The position numbers and the translations under genes are program-made. Positions 42,705 through 53,406 of a stretch of DNA of 64,000 nt are shown here, in pieces. The notes under the pieces were generated by a model that had not been told where the DNA came from, did no database searches, and saw only the letters and a program-made list of their open reading frames with translations. The DNA comes from Parvularcula sp. LCG005 (GTDB taxonomy: Bacteria > Pseudomonadota > Alphaproteobacteria > Caulobacterales > Parvularculaceae), in contig NZ_CP136758.1 of assembly GCF_032930845.1 (NCBI RefSeq), positions 2,681,001-2,745,000 on the forward strand, read 5' to 3'. How positions within the stretch are numbered: position 1 is the stretch's first letter; every line of letters starts with the position of its first letter.

Positions 42705-43142
42705 TCAGTCGCGGCGCTTGGGCCGGAAAAGTTCAAAGACGATGCCGCCTACGAGACCGCAGGCCAGGTGCACCCAGAGGCCAAGCGGATCACTGCCGCC
42801 GGGCACGGGGTAGAGGTCGTATTTCATCTTCATGAGGCTGAGCGCGACGAACACTGCCGCCGCCCCGGCCACCGGATAGGCGATCAGCGACAGCACGGGC
42901 ACCGCCGCCTTGACCAGGCTGGCGACGTAAAAGGCAATCGCAAACCCCACCACCAGCACGACGGCATAGAGATACGCACCGAACAGGCTGTCCCAGATCG
43001 CCTCCAGCCGGACGCCCATCGGCATTGGCACGCCCATTTCTGCCAGATTGTTCAGGTCGAGCGTCTGTCCCGCGCCAATGGCAAGACCATAGGCGCAGAA
43101 GGCGGCGAACAGCCAGGCCACGATAGATCCAATCAGGCGCAT
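42705..43142 (-). CDS. Four-helix inner membrane protein of unknown function
   Basis: The 145-residue protein, started at ATG 43142 with GGGAG upstream, has about four hydrophobic segments: IGSIVAWLFAAFCAYGLAIG, YLYAVVLVVGFAIAFYVASL, the VPVLSLIAYPVAGAAAVFVA region and WVHLACGLVGGIVFELF. It ends in basic residues. It is convergent with the lipoprotein gene, with only seven bases between the stops. No family is recognised. Confidence 0.65.
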   Translation of the reverse strand: MRLIGSIVAWLFAAFCAYGLAIGAGQTLDLNNLAEMGVPMPMGVRLEAIWDSLFGAYLYAVVLVVGFAIAFYVASLVKAAVPVLSLIAYPVAGAAAVFVALSLMKMKYDLYPVPGGSDPLGLWVHLACGLVGGIVFELFRPKRRD

Positions 43143-43265
43143 GGGCCCCAACTCCCGTTTTGATGATCGTCACCGCCGCTTTTGCGGGGCCTGTAGGAAA
43201 ACGCAAGCGCATGGGTTAAGTCTGCCGCCACAAACACGATCCGGACAAGGAATGGGAGACGCCCG

Positions 43266-44393
43266 ATGCTGATGACCGCCCTCGCCCTGCTGCTCGCGGG
43301 GCCCGCACCGCTTATAGAAACCGGGACGGCGGTGCCCGCCGACCAGTACGGTGTGGAAGTGGTGACATCGGGCCTCGACCAGCCGTGGAATATCAGCTTC
43401 CTGCCCTCCGGCGACATGCTGGTCGTCGAAAAAGTGGGGCGTCTGCGCGTCATTCGCGACGGGGTCCTCATGGACGCGCCGGTCACCGGCACACCAGAGG
43501 TGATTGTGAAGGGCCAGTCGGGCTTCTTCGAGGCCGAGCCGCATCCGGATTTTGCCGAGAATAACCTCCTCTACCTCACCTATGCGGTCGGCCCGGACAA
43601 GGCGAACACGCTGGTCCTCGCACGGGCCGTCTACACCCCCACCGATGCGGGCGGCGCCCTGTCCGATCTGGAGGTGCTGTTCACGGCCGATGCCAAGCGC
43701 AATAGCGGCGGGCATTATGGCGGGCGCATCGCCTTTGCTGACGATGATACGCTGTTCCTGACCTCGGGCGAGGGCTACGCCTACAAGGAACAGGCCCAGA
43801 AACTCGACACCCATTTTGGCAAGATCCTGCGCCTGACCGCGGATGGTGAGCCGGCGCCCGGCAACCCCTTCATCAGCAAGAAGGGTGCCCTGCCCGAAAT
43901 CTGGTCTTACGGTCACCGCAACCCGCAAGGCATCGACATCGCCCCTGACGGTACGGTCTATGCCAATGAGCACGGACCGCGCGGCGGCGACGAGGTCAAC
44001 GTCATCGAGCCCGGCACCAATTACGGCTGGCCAGCGATCACCTATGGTATCGATTATTCCGGCGCCGTCATCAGCCCCTATGATGAACTGCCCGGCATGG
44101 CGCAGCCCCTGTGGTACTGGAACCCATCCATCGCGCCATCGAGCCTGCTTTATTACACGGGCGACGACTTCCCCGACTGGCAGGGCAAACTGCTGAGCGG
44201 CGCCCTCGCCCACACCCATGTGCGGATCGCAGATCCGAACGACCCGGGCGCGGAACAGTACGAAATCCTGCGCGAGCGGAAGGCCCGCGTCCGCGACGTG
44301 GCGCAGAGCCCGGACGGCAGGCTTTACGTCGCCACAGAGGACCAGGATGACCCAAAAGGCGGGGAAATTCTTCGGATCGTTCCAAAACCGTAA
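43266..44393 (+). CDS. PQQ-dependent soluble aldose sugar dehydrogenase
   Basis: The 375-residue protein has a short N-terminal export signal and a six-bladed beta-propeller typical of the soluble glucose/sorbosone dehydrogenase family (Asd/YliI type). Landmarks are LDQPWNISFLPSGDMLVVEK near the start, NSGGHYGGRIAF, GKILRLTADG, the signature SYGHRNPQGIDIA, then EHGPRGGDEVNVIEPGTNYG, and DVAQSPDGRLYVATED at the end. Such enzymes oxidise aldoses in the periplasm with PQQ and calcium. The conserved histidine in GGHYG fits the catalytic base. GGGAG lies seven bases before the ATG. It stands alone in its operon, and no PQQ synthesis genes are in the window. Confidence 0.88.
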   Translation: MLMTALALLLAGPAPLIETGTAVPADQYGVEVVTSGLDQPWNISFLPSGDMLVVEKVGRLRVIRDGVLMDAPVTGTPEVIVKGQSGFFEAEPHPDFAENNLLYLTYAVGPDKANTLVLARAVYTPTDAGGALSDLEVLFTADAKRNSGGHYGGRIAFADDDTLFLTSGEGYAYKEQAQKLDTHFGKILRLTADGEPAPGNPFISKKGALPEIWSYGHRNPQGIDIAPDGTVYANEHGPRGGDEVNVIEPGTNYGWPAITYGIDYSGAVISPYDELPGMAQPLWYWNPSIAPSSLLYYTGDDFPDWQGKLLSGALAHTHVRIADPNDPGAEQYEILRERKARVRDVAQSPDGRLYVATEDQDDPKGGEILRIVPKP

Positions 44394-44529
44394 GCTAGTC
44401 CGGGGCGCTTATCGTCTTGCCAAGTGGCCCCGGGTCCAGCAATGAAGACCGTTAACAGATATCGGCCCGATGCAGATGTCGGGTCGTTGGTATCAACACT
44501 TTTCAGAGTACTCTTCCGGGAGGGGTTCC

Positions 44530-47500
44530 ATGTCCGATAAGCTTACCGTTCAGCGGCTCAAATCCACACTGCTGACGGGGGCCGCAGTTTGCGGCGTATT
44601 GGCCGCCGGCGCGTCAGCACAGACGACCGTCGATACGGACCGGTCCACCCCCATCGTGACCTCCACCACCGGCGACACGACGATCGGTACGAATGCGACG
44701 GTCACTGTCGCGAACGGAACTGGCGTAACGATCGATTCCGACAACGAAGTCACGACCAATGGCGTGATCGAGATGGGCAATGTGGATGATGCCACCGCCG
44801 TCCTGATCACGAACAATGCTGACTTCACCTACACCCAGGCCGGCGACATCGAGATGGTCGACGAGCGGGAAAATACCACAGAGACCCCGCTCGATTTTGC
44901 AGATGACCGCTATGGCCTGCGCGTCGCGGCCGGCACCTACACCGGCGACATCGTGTTCTCCAGCGGCTCGACCATCGACCTGTTCGGCGACAATTCAGCC
45001 GGTATCTGGGTCGAAGGCGACCTGACCGGGAATATTGGCTTCAACGGCGCGATGGTGACGCGCGGCATGGAAACCGACGCCATTTCGATCAGCGGTGACC
45101 TGACCGGTGACCTGCTTGTCGGACCCAGCGCGCAGATTTCCGCCTACGGCACCAATGCCGATGCCATCCGCGTTGATGGCGTTGTCGACGGCCAGATCCG
45201 CGTGATTGGCGCCGTTGGCGTTACCGCTTACACCGATGCCACACCGGATTCCGCATCGACGACCTATGCGTCGGGTGATGGCAACGAAACCAATGACCAG
45301 CAGCGCGCGCGCCAGACGGGCCACGCGCTAGCCATCCGCAATGACGTGACCGGCGGTATCCTTGTCGATGGCGCGCTGCCCTCCGTCTTTTCCTCTGACA
45401 CCGAAGCGTCCCGCAATGCCGAGATCGTCGTGCAGGGTTCAGGGAGTGCGGTGTCCATCGATGGCGGCACCGCAGGCATCACCATTGGTGCGTATGATAC
45501 ATCGGACGTCGTCGAAGACGTAGCAGAAGGCGAAACCGGCCTTGGGCTGTCCTATGGCACATATGGCCTGATCAACCGCGGCACGATGACGGTCAACGGG
45601 ACCTATCAGACCGTGACGGCCACTGGTGTGTCCATTGCCAATGCCACGATCGATGGCGGTATTCGCAATGATGGCTCCATCATTACCGAAGCGCGCGGCG
45701 CATCGGCACGCGCTGTCCTGCTGCGCGATGGCGCCACGACGCCGGTCTTCTACAATGGTGGCCGGATCAGCGCCGGCACAGCAGGTGGCGCTGCCCAGGC
45801 TGGTGATGTCGCTGCGATGCAGGGCGGTATGGCGGCAGGCCTGATGATCAAGGCCGGCGCTTCGGTCGGCAGCATCGTCAACACCAACCGCATCGAAGGC
45901 GTCACGGTTTCGGATACCGAGAACGCCTACGGCATTCTAGATGAGAGCGGCAGCGTCACATCGTTCCGCAACTCAGGTGTCGTGACCGCGCTTGTCACCG
46001 ACTGGTCGGATGGCGACGACAGCACCGACGCCGATGTCCCGACGCCGACCGGGTCCGGCATTGCGCTTGATTTCTCGGCCAACACCACGGGCATTACGGT
46101 GTTCAACACCGTGTCCGACACGTTCAATTCGTCGACCCAGTCACGCTCAGCCTTTGGCTCTATCGGCGGCGACGTCTATCTGGGCTCTGGCAACGATATC
46201 TATCGCGCCAATGCCGGTCTGACCCAGGGTGATGTATATCTGGGCGCAGGCAATGACCGGGTCGAGCTATCACAGCAGGCTTCGATCGCGGGCGACGTTC
46301 TGTTCGGCACCGGCGATGACGCGATGACCGCTGACCGCGCACTCGTGGTCGGTAATCTCGACTTCGGCACCGGCGCCAACACGCTGAGCCTGACCAACGG
46401 GACCAATTTCTCCGGCAACCTGCTGAATGCAGGGACGCTGGATGTCACGGTCGATCAGTCCACCATGGTGCTCGGCAGTGCAACGAATGTGGATCTGGGC
46501 ACCCTGTCGATCACCGGCAGCGGCGACAATGCCAGCACGCTGGGCATTACCGTCTCAGCCGATCCATCAGGGGCCGATCTGCCGCCGCTCGTTTCGCGTC
46601 TGAATGCCGACACGATCAATATTGCCGACGGCACCGAACTGCTGACCATCTTCAAGGGCGCATTCAGCGCGCCGGACGTCGAAGCCGTGATCATGTCGGC
46701 CGCCAATCTGAACGTTGACCTCGACAGCCTGATTCTGAACACGGAAGGCGTCACACCGTTTCTGTTCGACCAGTCGATCGTGATCGACCCGTCCGACAGC
46801 AACAATGTCCTTCTGACCCTGAACCGGAAGTCGGCTGACGAAGTCGGCATCGCCAAGAACATGCAGGGCGCCTACGAGCCCATCATCCAGGTTCTGACCG
46901 GTGACGAGGCCCTTGGTTCCGCCCTGTTCAATGCGACCACGCAGGACGAATTCCTGTCCGCGTTCAATCAGGTCGTGGCAGGACCGCTGGACGGTCCGAT
47001 GGCCTATGCCCGGGCCCAGAATAACTCGGTGACCTCCATCATCAGCCACCGGGTCGACCTTCTGCGTCAGGAAGAGGCGCTGAAGCGCACCATCTGGCTG
47101 CAGGAAGAAACCTATTACGTGAACCGCGACTCGACGGCGGACTCGAATGGCTTTGACGGCGGCGGTTTTGTCATCGCAGCTGGTATGGACAGCCCTGTGG
47201 GCGCGCTTGATGTGGTTGGCGCTTCCATCCACATGGCCTCGGCACGGTACGACGAACAGCTGGGCGAGGACTTCCCGTTCAACCGCCTGACCTATGGCGT
47301 GGACGTCTACGCTGCTGAAGAATTTGGCCCGCTGCAGTTTGACGTGCGCGCCGGCTATGCGGCCGCAAAATCCGAAAGCGAACGCAATGTCGATTTCGGC
47401 GAAGTGCGTCGCAATCTGACCGGCGAGTGGGACGGCACTCAGCTGACCGCCAATGGTCGCCTTCGTTACAAAACCAGCCTCAGCGGCTTTGACGTCATTC

Positions 47501-47928
47501 CGTTCGTCAGCGCGGATTACGTTCGTCTCGAAGAAGACCAGTACACCGAGGAAGGCGATGACGTGATCGCGCTCACCGTCCTCGACCGTGAAGCACAATC
47601 CCTGCGGGCCAATGTCGGCCTCAGCATCGGCAAGACCTTTGAGCTGCGACCATCGGCCTATGAGACCGGCATTCCCGGTCAGCTGACACCGCGCTTTACC
47701 GCGGCACTCAGCCAGGAGTTGATGGATGATCCGATCAGCGCGGGCTACCGCTTTGGCGAGGGCGACGAGTTCTTCCTGACCTCTGATCCTGAAAGCAGCG
47801 CGGCCGTTCTCGGGGCTGATATCGACTATCAGAACCAGTACGCCAAAGTGCATGCCGGGGTGTCCGCCATGGTCGGCGACACCACCGACATCTACACCCT
47901 GCGGGTCGGCGTCGGCCTCAAATGGTAG
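44530..47928 (+). CDS. Large autotransporter (type V secretion)
   Basis: I start at ATG 44530 (MSDKLTVQRLKSTLL), preceded by GGGAGGGG; the longer frame from 44470 adds an unlikely tail. The 1132-residue protein has a signal peptide ending near GASAQ. Its passenger of about 800 residues is rich in G, T, N and D with beta-helix turns (DGGIRNDGSI, VYLGSGNDIYRANA, VYLGAGNDRVELSQ, VLFGTGDDAMTAD). A C-terminal beta-barrel of about 280 residues (from about 840) ends in TLRVGVGLKW, an aromatic end typical for outer-membrane insertion. It should be exposed or released at the cell surface as an adhesin or surface layer component. No protease motif is visible. Confidence 0.9.
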   Translation: MSDKLTVQRLKSTLLTGAAVCGVLAAGASAQTTVDTDRSTPIVTSTTGDTTIGTNATVTVANGTGVTIDSDNEVTTNGVIEMGNVDDATAVLITNNADFTYTQAGDIEMVDERENTTETPLDFADDRYGLRVAAGTYTGDIVFSSGSTIDLFGDNSAGIWVEGDLTGNIGFNGAMVTRGMETDAISISGDLTGDLLVGPSAQISAYGTNADAIRVDGVVDGQIRVIGAVGVTAYTDATPDSASTTYASGDGNETNDQQRARQTGHALAIRNDVTGGILVDGALPSVFSSDTEASRNAEIVVQGSGSAVSIDGGTAGITIGAYDTSDVVEDVAEGETGLGLSYGTYGLINRGTMTVNGTYQTVTATGVSIANATIDGGIRNDGSIITEARGASARAVLLRDGATTPVFYNGGRISAGTAGGAAQAGDVAAMQGGMAAGLMIKAGASVGSIVNTNRIEGVTVSDTENAYGILDESGSVTSFRNSGVVTALVTDWSDGDDSTDADVPTPTGSGIALDFSANTTGITVFNTVSDTFNSSTQSRSAFGSIGGDVYLGSGNDIYRANAGLTQGDVYLGAGNDRVELSQQASIAGDVLFGTGDDAMTADRALVVGNLDFGTGANTLSLTNGTNFSGNLLNAGTLDVTVDQSTMVLGSATNVDLGTLSITGSGDNASTLGITVSADPSGADLPPLVSRLNADTINIADGTELLTIFKGAFSAPDVEAVIMSAANLNVDLDSLILNTEGVTPFLFDQSIVIDPSDSNNVLLTLNRKSADEVGIAKNMQGAYEPIIQVLTGDEALGSALFNATTQDEFLSAFNQVVAGPLDGPMAYARAQNNSVTSIISHRVDLLRQEEALKRTIWLQEETYYVNRDSTADSNGFDGGGFVIAAGMDSPVGALDVVGASIHMASARYDEQLGEDFPFNRLTYGVDVYAAEEFGPLQFDVRAGYAAAKSESERNVDFGEVRRNLTGEWDGTQLTANGRLRYKTSLSGFDVIPFVSADYVRLEEDQYTEEGDDVIALTVLDREAQSLRANVGLSIGKTFELRPSAYETGIPGQLTPRFTAALSQELMDDPISAGYRFGEGDEFFLTSDPESSAAVLGADIDYQNQYAKVHAGVSAMVGDTTDIYTLRVGVGLKW

Positions 47929-47930
47929 GA

Positions 47931-47951
47931 CTGCGCGTCGCGCAGTTCTGC
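47931..47951 (+). terminator. Possible terminator after the autotransporter gene
   Basis: CTGCG, a five-base loop and CGCAG form a GC-rich stem right after the stop codon, followed only by TTCTGC. The U-run is poor, so this may be a Rho-dependent end or only an mRNA-stabilising hairpin. Confidence 0.35.
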
Positions 47952-48078
47952 TAAAACAGAGCGATTTTTGGCTGTTTTCCGCGAAAGGGCTTGATTGCCC
48001 TCGCGGAGGCGTCTTCATGCGGACATGGGCGCGCCTGGCTCAGGTGCGCCGTCCCGCTCAGTCGTTTGAAGGATTGTG

Positions 48079-49536
48079 ATGACCCAACCACCCACCTTTG
48101 TTCTGTTCGGCGCGACCGGCGATCTGGCGCGCCGGATGCTGTTTCCCTCCCTGTACTTCCTGCACATGGAAGGCTTCCTGGAAGAAGGACAGAAAATCAT
48201 CGGGTCATCGCGATCGGAATATCCTGACGAGGAATTTCGCGAAAAGATGCGGCCCTGGATCAAGGAACGCACTGGCGAGTATTATGACGAGGCCACCTTC
48301 AACACATTCGCGGAACGGGTCTCCTACGTCGCCGTCGACGCCTCTGAACCGGCGCATTTTGCCCGCCTGCGCGACGCCCTGAATGATGGTCAGGACGAAG
48401 CCGTTTTTTATCTGTCGACAAGCCCGTCGATCTTCTCTGCCGTCTGTGATGCCCTGAACGAGCATGGCCTGTCCAAGGCGCCGAACCGCATTGTGGTGGA
48501 AAAGCCGATCGGCCACGATCTGCAGAGCTGCATCGAGATCAATGACACGCTCGCTTCGGCCTTTTCCGAGGACCGCACATACCGGATCGACCACTATCTG
48601 GGCAAAGAGACCGTCCAGAACCTGATCGCCCTGCGCTTTGCCAACCGCATTTTCGAACCGCTGTGGAGCGCCTCTTCCATCGACAATGTCCAGATCACGA
48701 TCTCGGAGACGGTCGGCGCAGAAGGCCGCGGCGGTTATTACGACGCCTATGGCGCGATCCGCGACATGGTGCAGAACCACATGATCCAGCTTCTTTGCCT
48801 GATGGCCATGGAGCCACCCGCCAGCCTGTCCGCGGACGCCATCCGCAATGAAAAGGTCAAGGTTCTGCGGTCACTGGCGCCGATCACGCCGGCCAATGTG
48901 CAGGACAAGACCGTACGCGGCCAATATATCGAAGGCCACGATTCCGACGGCAAATCATGCCTCAATTACCTCGACGACGTTGAAGCCACGCACAGCGACA
49001 CAGAGACCTATGTCGCCATCAATGCAGAGATCAAGAACTGGCGTTGGGCCGGGGTGCCGTTCTATCTGCAGACCGGCAAGCGGATGAGTGAACGCAAGAC
49101 CGAGATCGTCGTGTCGTTCCGGCCTCTGCCCCATTCCATTTTTGACAGCCCGGCTTCCCCCAACGAGCTGGTCATCACGCTGCAGCCAAAGGAAGAGATC
49201 AAGCTGCAGATCATGAACAAGCGGCCCGGTCTGATCGAAGGCAGCATGCCGCTGCAGGAACTTAGCCTGAACCTGTCCCTGTCCGACCATCTGTCGGCCA
49301 TCGGCGAGAACCGTCGCCGCATTGCCTACGAGCAGCTGATCCTGGACGCCCTGCGTCGCAATGCGTCCCTGTTCGTTCAGCGCGACGAGCAGGAGGCCGC
49401 CTGGCGGTTCATCGACGGCATTGTCGACAGCTGGGACAAACGCAATATGACACCCATGCCCTACAAGTCAGGGCGCGACGGCCCACCGGGCAAACACTCA
49501 CTGACCGAACGAAATGGGCATAGCTGGTATGAATAA
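48079..49536 (+). CDS. zwf: Glucose-6-phosphate 1-dehydrogenase
   Basis: The 485-residue enzyme converts glucose 6-phosphate to 6-phosphogluconolactone, the entry step of the Entner-Doudoroff and pentose phosphate routes. Visible signatures are the nucleotide-binding FVLFGATGDLARRML at the N-terminus, VVEKPIGHDL, and the substrate-binding YRIDHYLGKETVQN. I start at ATG 48079 with AAGGA upstream; a GTG at 48076 is one codon longer. It overlaps pgl by eight bases and edd follows, so the three form an operon for the upper Entner-Doudoroff pathway. The length is normal for the family. Confidence 0.96.
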   Translation: MTQPPTFVLFGATGDLARRMLFPSLYFLHMEGFLEEGQKIIGSSRSEYPDEEFREKMRPWIKERTGEYYDEATFNTFAERVSYVAVDASEPAHFARLRDALNDGQDEAVFYLSTSPSIFSAVCDALNEHGLSKAPNRIVVEKPIGHDLQSCIEINDTLASAFSEDRTYRIDHYLGKETVQNLIALRFANRIFEPLWSASSIDNVQITISETVGAEGRGGYYDAYGAIRDMVQNHMIQLLCLMAMEPPASLSADAIRNEKVKVLRSLAPITPANVQDKTVRGQYIEGHDSDGKSCLNYLDDVEATHSDTETYVAINAEIKNWRWAGVPFYLQTGKRMSERKTEIVVSFRPLPHSIFDSPASPNELVITLQPKEEIKLQIMNKRPGLIEGSMPLQELSLNLSLSDHLSAIGENRRRIAYEQLILDALRRNASLFVQRDEQEAAWRFIDGIVDSWDKRNMTPMPYKSGRDGPPGKHSLTERNGHSWYE

Positions 49537-50200
49537 GATCGAGATTTATGAGACACGGGACGCCCTGTTTGAAGAGACGGCCCGCTCCATTGCGCAGTCC
49601 CTCACCGAGGCCATCAAGACGCGCGGTGAGGCGGTATTCGTCGGCTCTGGCGGATCAACGCCGAAACCGGTCTATCAGAACCTGACCGCGGACGAGACCG
49701 TGCCGTGGGAGAAGGTGACCGTTACCCTGACCGATGAGCGTCGCGCGCCGCCATCCGCCAATGTCGACAATGCCAGCATGGTCAAGGAATGCCTGATCAC
49801 CGGACATAGCCGGTTCGCCACGTTCGTCGGCCTTGATGATCAGCAGTCGCTAAGCGACGTCCCCGCCCGCTTTGCCAGTGTCCTGATGGGCATGGGCGGC
49901 GATGGCCACTTTGCGTCGATCTTTCCGCATAGTGAGGGAAGTGAGGCGGCGCTCAAAGGTGAAGGCGGCGTGATCCTGCCCGTGACCCCCGATCCGCTGC
50001 CTGAAGGCGCGCCCTATCCGCGTTGGACACTGAGCAAACCGGCCCTGTGCAACACTGACAGCATGATCCTGCTGATCACTGGCGAAGACAAAAAAGCCGT
50101 CCTCGAGCAGGCCATGGAAGATGGCCCTGTGCTCGACCTTCCCATTCGTGCTCTCTTGCGCGACGAAAATCTGCCCCTTCGGATTCTGTGGGCAGCCTGA
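49529..50200 (+). CDS. pgl: 6-phosphogluconolactonase
   Basis: The 223-residue product hydrolyses 6-phosphogluconolactone to 6-phosphogluconate. Family signatures are [30 protein letters not shown] and [17 protein letters not shown] prefer the ATG at 49529 ([11 protein letters not shown]), which overlaps the zwf stop region by eight bases, over the ATG at 49514; neither has a strong ribosome binding site, which fits translational coupling to zwf. Only ten bases separate it from edd. The length is typical. Confidence 0.93.
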   Translation: MNKIEIYETRDALFEETARSIAQSLTEAIKTRGEAVFVGSGGSTPKPVYQNLTADETVPWEKVTVTLTDERRAPPSANVDNASMVKECLITGHSRFATFVGLDDQQSLSDVPARFASVLMGMGGDGHFASIFPHSEGSEAALKGEGGVILPVTPDPLPEGAPYPRWTLSKPALCNTDSMILLITGEDKKAVLEQAMEDGPVLDLPIRALLRDENLPLRILWAA

Positions 50201-50210
50201 GGAGTCTGTC

Positions 50211-52004
50211 ATGACCCGTTTGAACGAAACTGTTGCTGCCGTCCTGAAACGTATCGAAGAGCGAAGCCGCGACACGCGCGCTGCCTACATCGAGAAATGT
50301 GAGGCGATGGCCAGTCGCGGCAAGCGGTCCCGACATTCCTGCGGCAACCTCGCCCACGCCTACGCCTCAGCCCCGGCGGGCGACAAACTCCGCCTACGGC
50401 TCGACGGCAAAAATATCGGCATCGTCACCGCCTATAACGACATGCTGTCGGCACACGCGCCCTACGAAAGCTACCCATCCATCATCAAGGATGTCGCACG
50501 GAAGAACGGCGCCACTGCGCAGGTCGCAGGCGGTGTGCCCGCCATGTGCGATGGCGTGACACAAGGCGTGGAAGGGATGGAGATGTCCCTGTTCAGTCGC
50601 GACGTCATTGCCATGGCCACGGGCATTGCGCTCAGCCACGACATGTTCGACGCCGCGCTGTGCCTCGGTATCTGCGACAAGATCGTCCCTGGCCTGATGA
50701 TTGGCGCATTGTCCTTCGGTCACCTGCCAACGATCTTTGTGCCAGCCGGGCCGATGACCTCCGGTCTGCCCAACAAGGAAAAGGCACGCGTGCGCGAGCT
50801 CTATGCGCAAGGGCAGATCGACCGTGAACAGTTGCTTGAAAGCGAAATGGCGTCCTACCATTCCGAAGGGACGTGTACGTTCTACGGCACCGCCAATTCC
50901 AATCAGATGCTGATGGAAATGATGGGCATGCACATGCCGGGCAGTGCTTTCATCAATCCAAACACACCGTTGAGAGAAGCCCTGACCCGTGCAACGGCGC
51001 TGCGGGCGCTAGAAATGGGCCCGGAAAACCGTCTGATGCACGTCGCCAGTGCCGGCGCATTCGTCAACGCGATCATCGGTCTGCACGCCACGGGCGGCTC
51101 CACCAACCACACCCTGCACCTTGTCGCCATGGCGCGTGCCGCAGGCATCCTCCTCGACTGGCAGGACTTCACAGACCTGTCCACGGTGACGCCGCTATTG
51201 GCGCGGGTCTATCCAAACGGTCCGGCTGACGTGAACCATTTCCACGCCGCGGGCGGGCTGGGCTTTGTGACGGCACAATTGCTGAAGCACGGTCTGCTGG
51301 TGAACGATGTTGTGACAGCCATGGGCCGCGGTCTGGAAGATTATACCTGCGAGCCCTTCCTGCAGGACGGTGAGGTGGTCTGGAAACCGACCCCTGAGAA
51401 GTCCTTGAATGAGGACATTGTCCGGCCGATCGAGAATCCGTTCGCGGCCCAGGGCGGCCTGAAGATGCTGACCGGCAATCTGGGGCAGTCCGTGATCAAG
51501 GCTTCTGCCGTTGCCCCTGAACACCGCATCGTCGAAGCGCCCGCGATCATCTTCCACGACCAGGAAGAGCTGCAGGCCAAGTTCAAGGCTGGTGAGCTGA
51601 ACCGCGATTTCGTCGCCGTGGTCCGCTTCCAGGGTCCAGCTGCCAACGGCATGCCAGAGCTTCACCGCCTGTCCACGCCGCTCGGCGTTCTGCAGGACAA
51701 GGGCTATAAAGTGGCGCTTGTCACCGACGGCCGGATGTCCGGCGCCTCAGGCAAGACCCCTGCCGCCATTCACCTGACCCCGGAAAGTCTGCACGAAGGA
51801 CCAATCTCGCGCCTGCGCGACGGCGATATCATCCGCCTCGATGCGGAAGCGGGGACGCTGAACGCAAAGGTGGATGATCTGATGAGCCGGTCACCCGCCG
51901 TGCACCAGGCGAACACTCACGACGGGTATGGGCGCGAGCTCTTCTCCATCATGCGGGAAAAAGTGGGTCCTGCAAGCGACGGTGCCTGCACTCTCTTCTC
52001 GTAA
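50211..52004 (+). CDS. edd: Phosphogluconate dehydratase
   Basis: The 597-residue enzyme of the IlvD/Edd family removes water from 6-phosphogluconate to give KDPG. I start at ATG 50211 ([12 protein letters not shown]) with GAGGAG six bases upstream, not at the much earlier 50121. Visible Edd features are [71 protein letters not shown] and [19 protein letters not shown], with cysteines for the iron-sulfur cluster in the CDG, CDK and GTC segments. The partner aldolase (eda) and glucokinase are not next to it, unlike in many operons, and must be elsewhere. Confidence 0.96.
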   Translation: MTRLNETVAAVLKRIEERSRDTRAAYIEKCEAMASRGKRSRHSCGNLAHAYASAPAGDKLRLRLDGKNIGIVTAYNDMLSAHAPYESYPSIIKDVARKNGATAQVAGGVPAMCDGVTQGVEGMEMSLFSRDVIAMATGIALSHDMFDAALCLGICDKIVPGLMIGALSFGHLPTIFVPAGPMTSGLPNKEKARVRELYAQGQIDREQLLESEMASYHSEGTCTFYGTANSNQMLMEMMGMHMPGSAFINPNTPLREALTRATALRALEMGPENRLMHVASAGAFVNAIIGLHATGGSTNHTLHLVAMARAAGILLDWQDFTDLSTVTPLLARVYPNGPADVNHFHAAGGLGFVTAQLLKHGLLVNDVVTAMGRGLEDYTCEPFLQDGEVVWKPTPEKSLNEDIVRPIENPFAAQGGLKMLTGNLGQSVIKASAVAPEHRIVEAPAIIFHDQEELQAKFKAGELNRDFVAVVRFQGPAANGMPELHRLSTPLGVLQDKGYKVALVTDGRMSGASGKTPAAIHLTPESLHEGPISRLRDGDIIRLDAEAGTLNAKVDDLMSRSPAVHQANTHDGYGRELFSIMREKVGPASDGACTLFS

Positions 52005-52077
52005 AGCCACGTACAGGCTTTTCATCGCTGCGCGCAGTGATTAAGGCGCCCTATCAACTGGATACGGGAGTTGCCCC

Positions 52078-53406
52078 ATGCGCGTCGCGATGATTGGAAC
52101 TGGCTATGTCGGACTGGTGTCCGGCGCGTGTTTTTCGGACTTTGGCCACACGGTCATCTGTGTGGACAAGGACCCCTCCAAGATTGAGCGCCTGGAGCGG
52201 GGAGAGATCCCCATTTTCGAGCCGGGCCTCGAAAAGCTTGTGGAAAAGAACGTCGCGGCTGAGCGTCTCTCATTCACGCTCGATATGAAGGACGCCGTCC
52301 CCACCGCCGATGCTGTCTTCATCGGCGTCGGCACACCGTCGCGTCGTGGTGACGGCCATGCGGACCTGTCCTATGTCTACGCAGCGGCTGAAGAAATCGC
52401 GACACTGATTGACGGCTATACCGTCGTTGTTACCAAATCCACCGTCCCTGTGGGCACTGGCGCAGAGGTCGAGAGGATCATTCAGAAAGTGCGACCCGAC
52501 CTCAAACCGGGCGTTGATTTCTCGGTCGCCTCAAACCCGGAGTTCCTGCGCGAAGGCGCAGCCATTTCCGATTTCAAACGCCCTGACCGAGTCGTCGTCG
52601 GGGCCGAGGATGAAAAGGCACAGGATGTGATGCGGGAGCTCTATCGCCCGCTTTACCTGAACGAGACGCCCATCGTGTTCACCAATCGGGTGACCAGTGA
52701 ACTGATCAAATACGCGGCCAACGCGTTTCTGGCCACCAAGATCACCTTCATCAACGAGATGGCGGATCTGTGCGAGAAGGTTGGCGCCAACGTGCAACAG
52801 GTCGCCAAGGGTATTGGCCTTGATGGCCGGATCGGCGGCAAATTTCTTCACGCGGGCCCAGGCTATGGCGGCTCGTGCTTCCCCAAGGACACGCTCGCGC
52901 TTGTCCGCACGGCCCAGCAGTTCGAGGCTCCCATCAAGATCGTTGAAGCGGTCGTCGAAATCAACGACCGCCGCAAGAAGTCTATGGTCGATCGCGTCGC
53001 GCAGGCCGTAGGCGGCGACCTGTCCGGCAAGACGGTGGCCATCCTTGGCCTGACGTTCAAGCCGAACACGGACGATATGCGCGACAGCCCGAGCCTCGAC
53101 CTGATCCCGGCGCTGGAAAAAGCGGGCGCAAAGGTCCGTGCGCATGATCCCGAAGGGATGAAAGAGGCGGCAAAAAGCTTGCCTGACATCTTCTATTGCG
53201 ATGGACCGTACCATGCGCTGGAAGGCGCCGACTGTGCTGTCATCCTGACCGAATGGGATGCCTATCGCGCACTCGACCTTGATCGGGTCAAGACGCTGCT
53301 GACTGCACCGGTCATGGTGGACCTGCGCAACGTGTACGATCCAGTGGTTATGCGGCGTGAAGGTTTTACCTACACCTCAATCGGCCGCCCCCAGAAAGAC
53401 GTTTGA
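52078..53406 (+). CDS. ugd: UDP-glucose 6-dehydrogenase
   Basis: The 442-residue protein oxidises UDP-glucose twice to UDP-glucuronate for exopolysaccharide or lipopolysaccharide sugars. It has the N-terminal Rossmann motif MIGTGYVGLVSGACF, the VTKSTVPVGTG segment, the central lysine region (RVTSELIKYAANAFLATKIT) and the catalytic cysteine in GPGYGGSCFPKDTLAL (about residue 266). A C-terminal UDP-binding domain follows. It is preceded by its own short leader after edd (73 bp), so it may be transcribed separately. Its stop codon directly abuts the stop of argC on the other strand (TGATCA). Confidence 0.94.
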   Translation: MRVAMIGTGYVGLVSGACFSDFGHTVICVDKDPSKIERLERGEIPIFEPGLEKLVEKNVAAERLSFTLDMKDAVPTADAVFIGVGTPSRRGDGHADLSYVYAAAEEIATLIDGYTVVVTKSTVPVGTGAEVERIIQKVRPDLKPGVDFSVASNPEFLREGAAISDFKRPDRVVVGAEDEKAQDVMRELYRPLYLNETPIVFTNRVTSELIKYAANAFLATKITFINEMADLCEKVGANVQQVAKGIGLDGRIGGKFLHAGPGYGGSCFPKDTLALVRTAQQFEAPIKIVEAVVEINDRRKKSMVDRVAQAVGGDLSGKTVAILGLTFKPNTDDMRDSPSLDLIPALEKAGAKVRAHDPEGMKEAAKSLPDIFYCDGPYHALEGADCAVILTEWDAYRALDLDRVKTLLTAPVMVDLRNVYDPVVMRREGFTYTSIGRPQKDV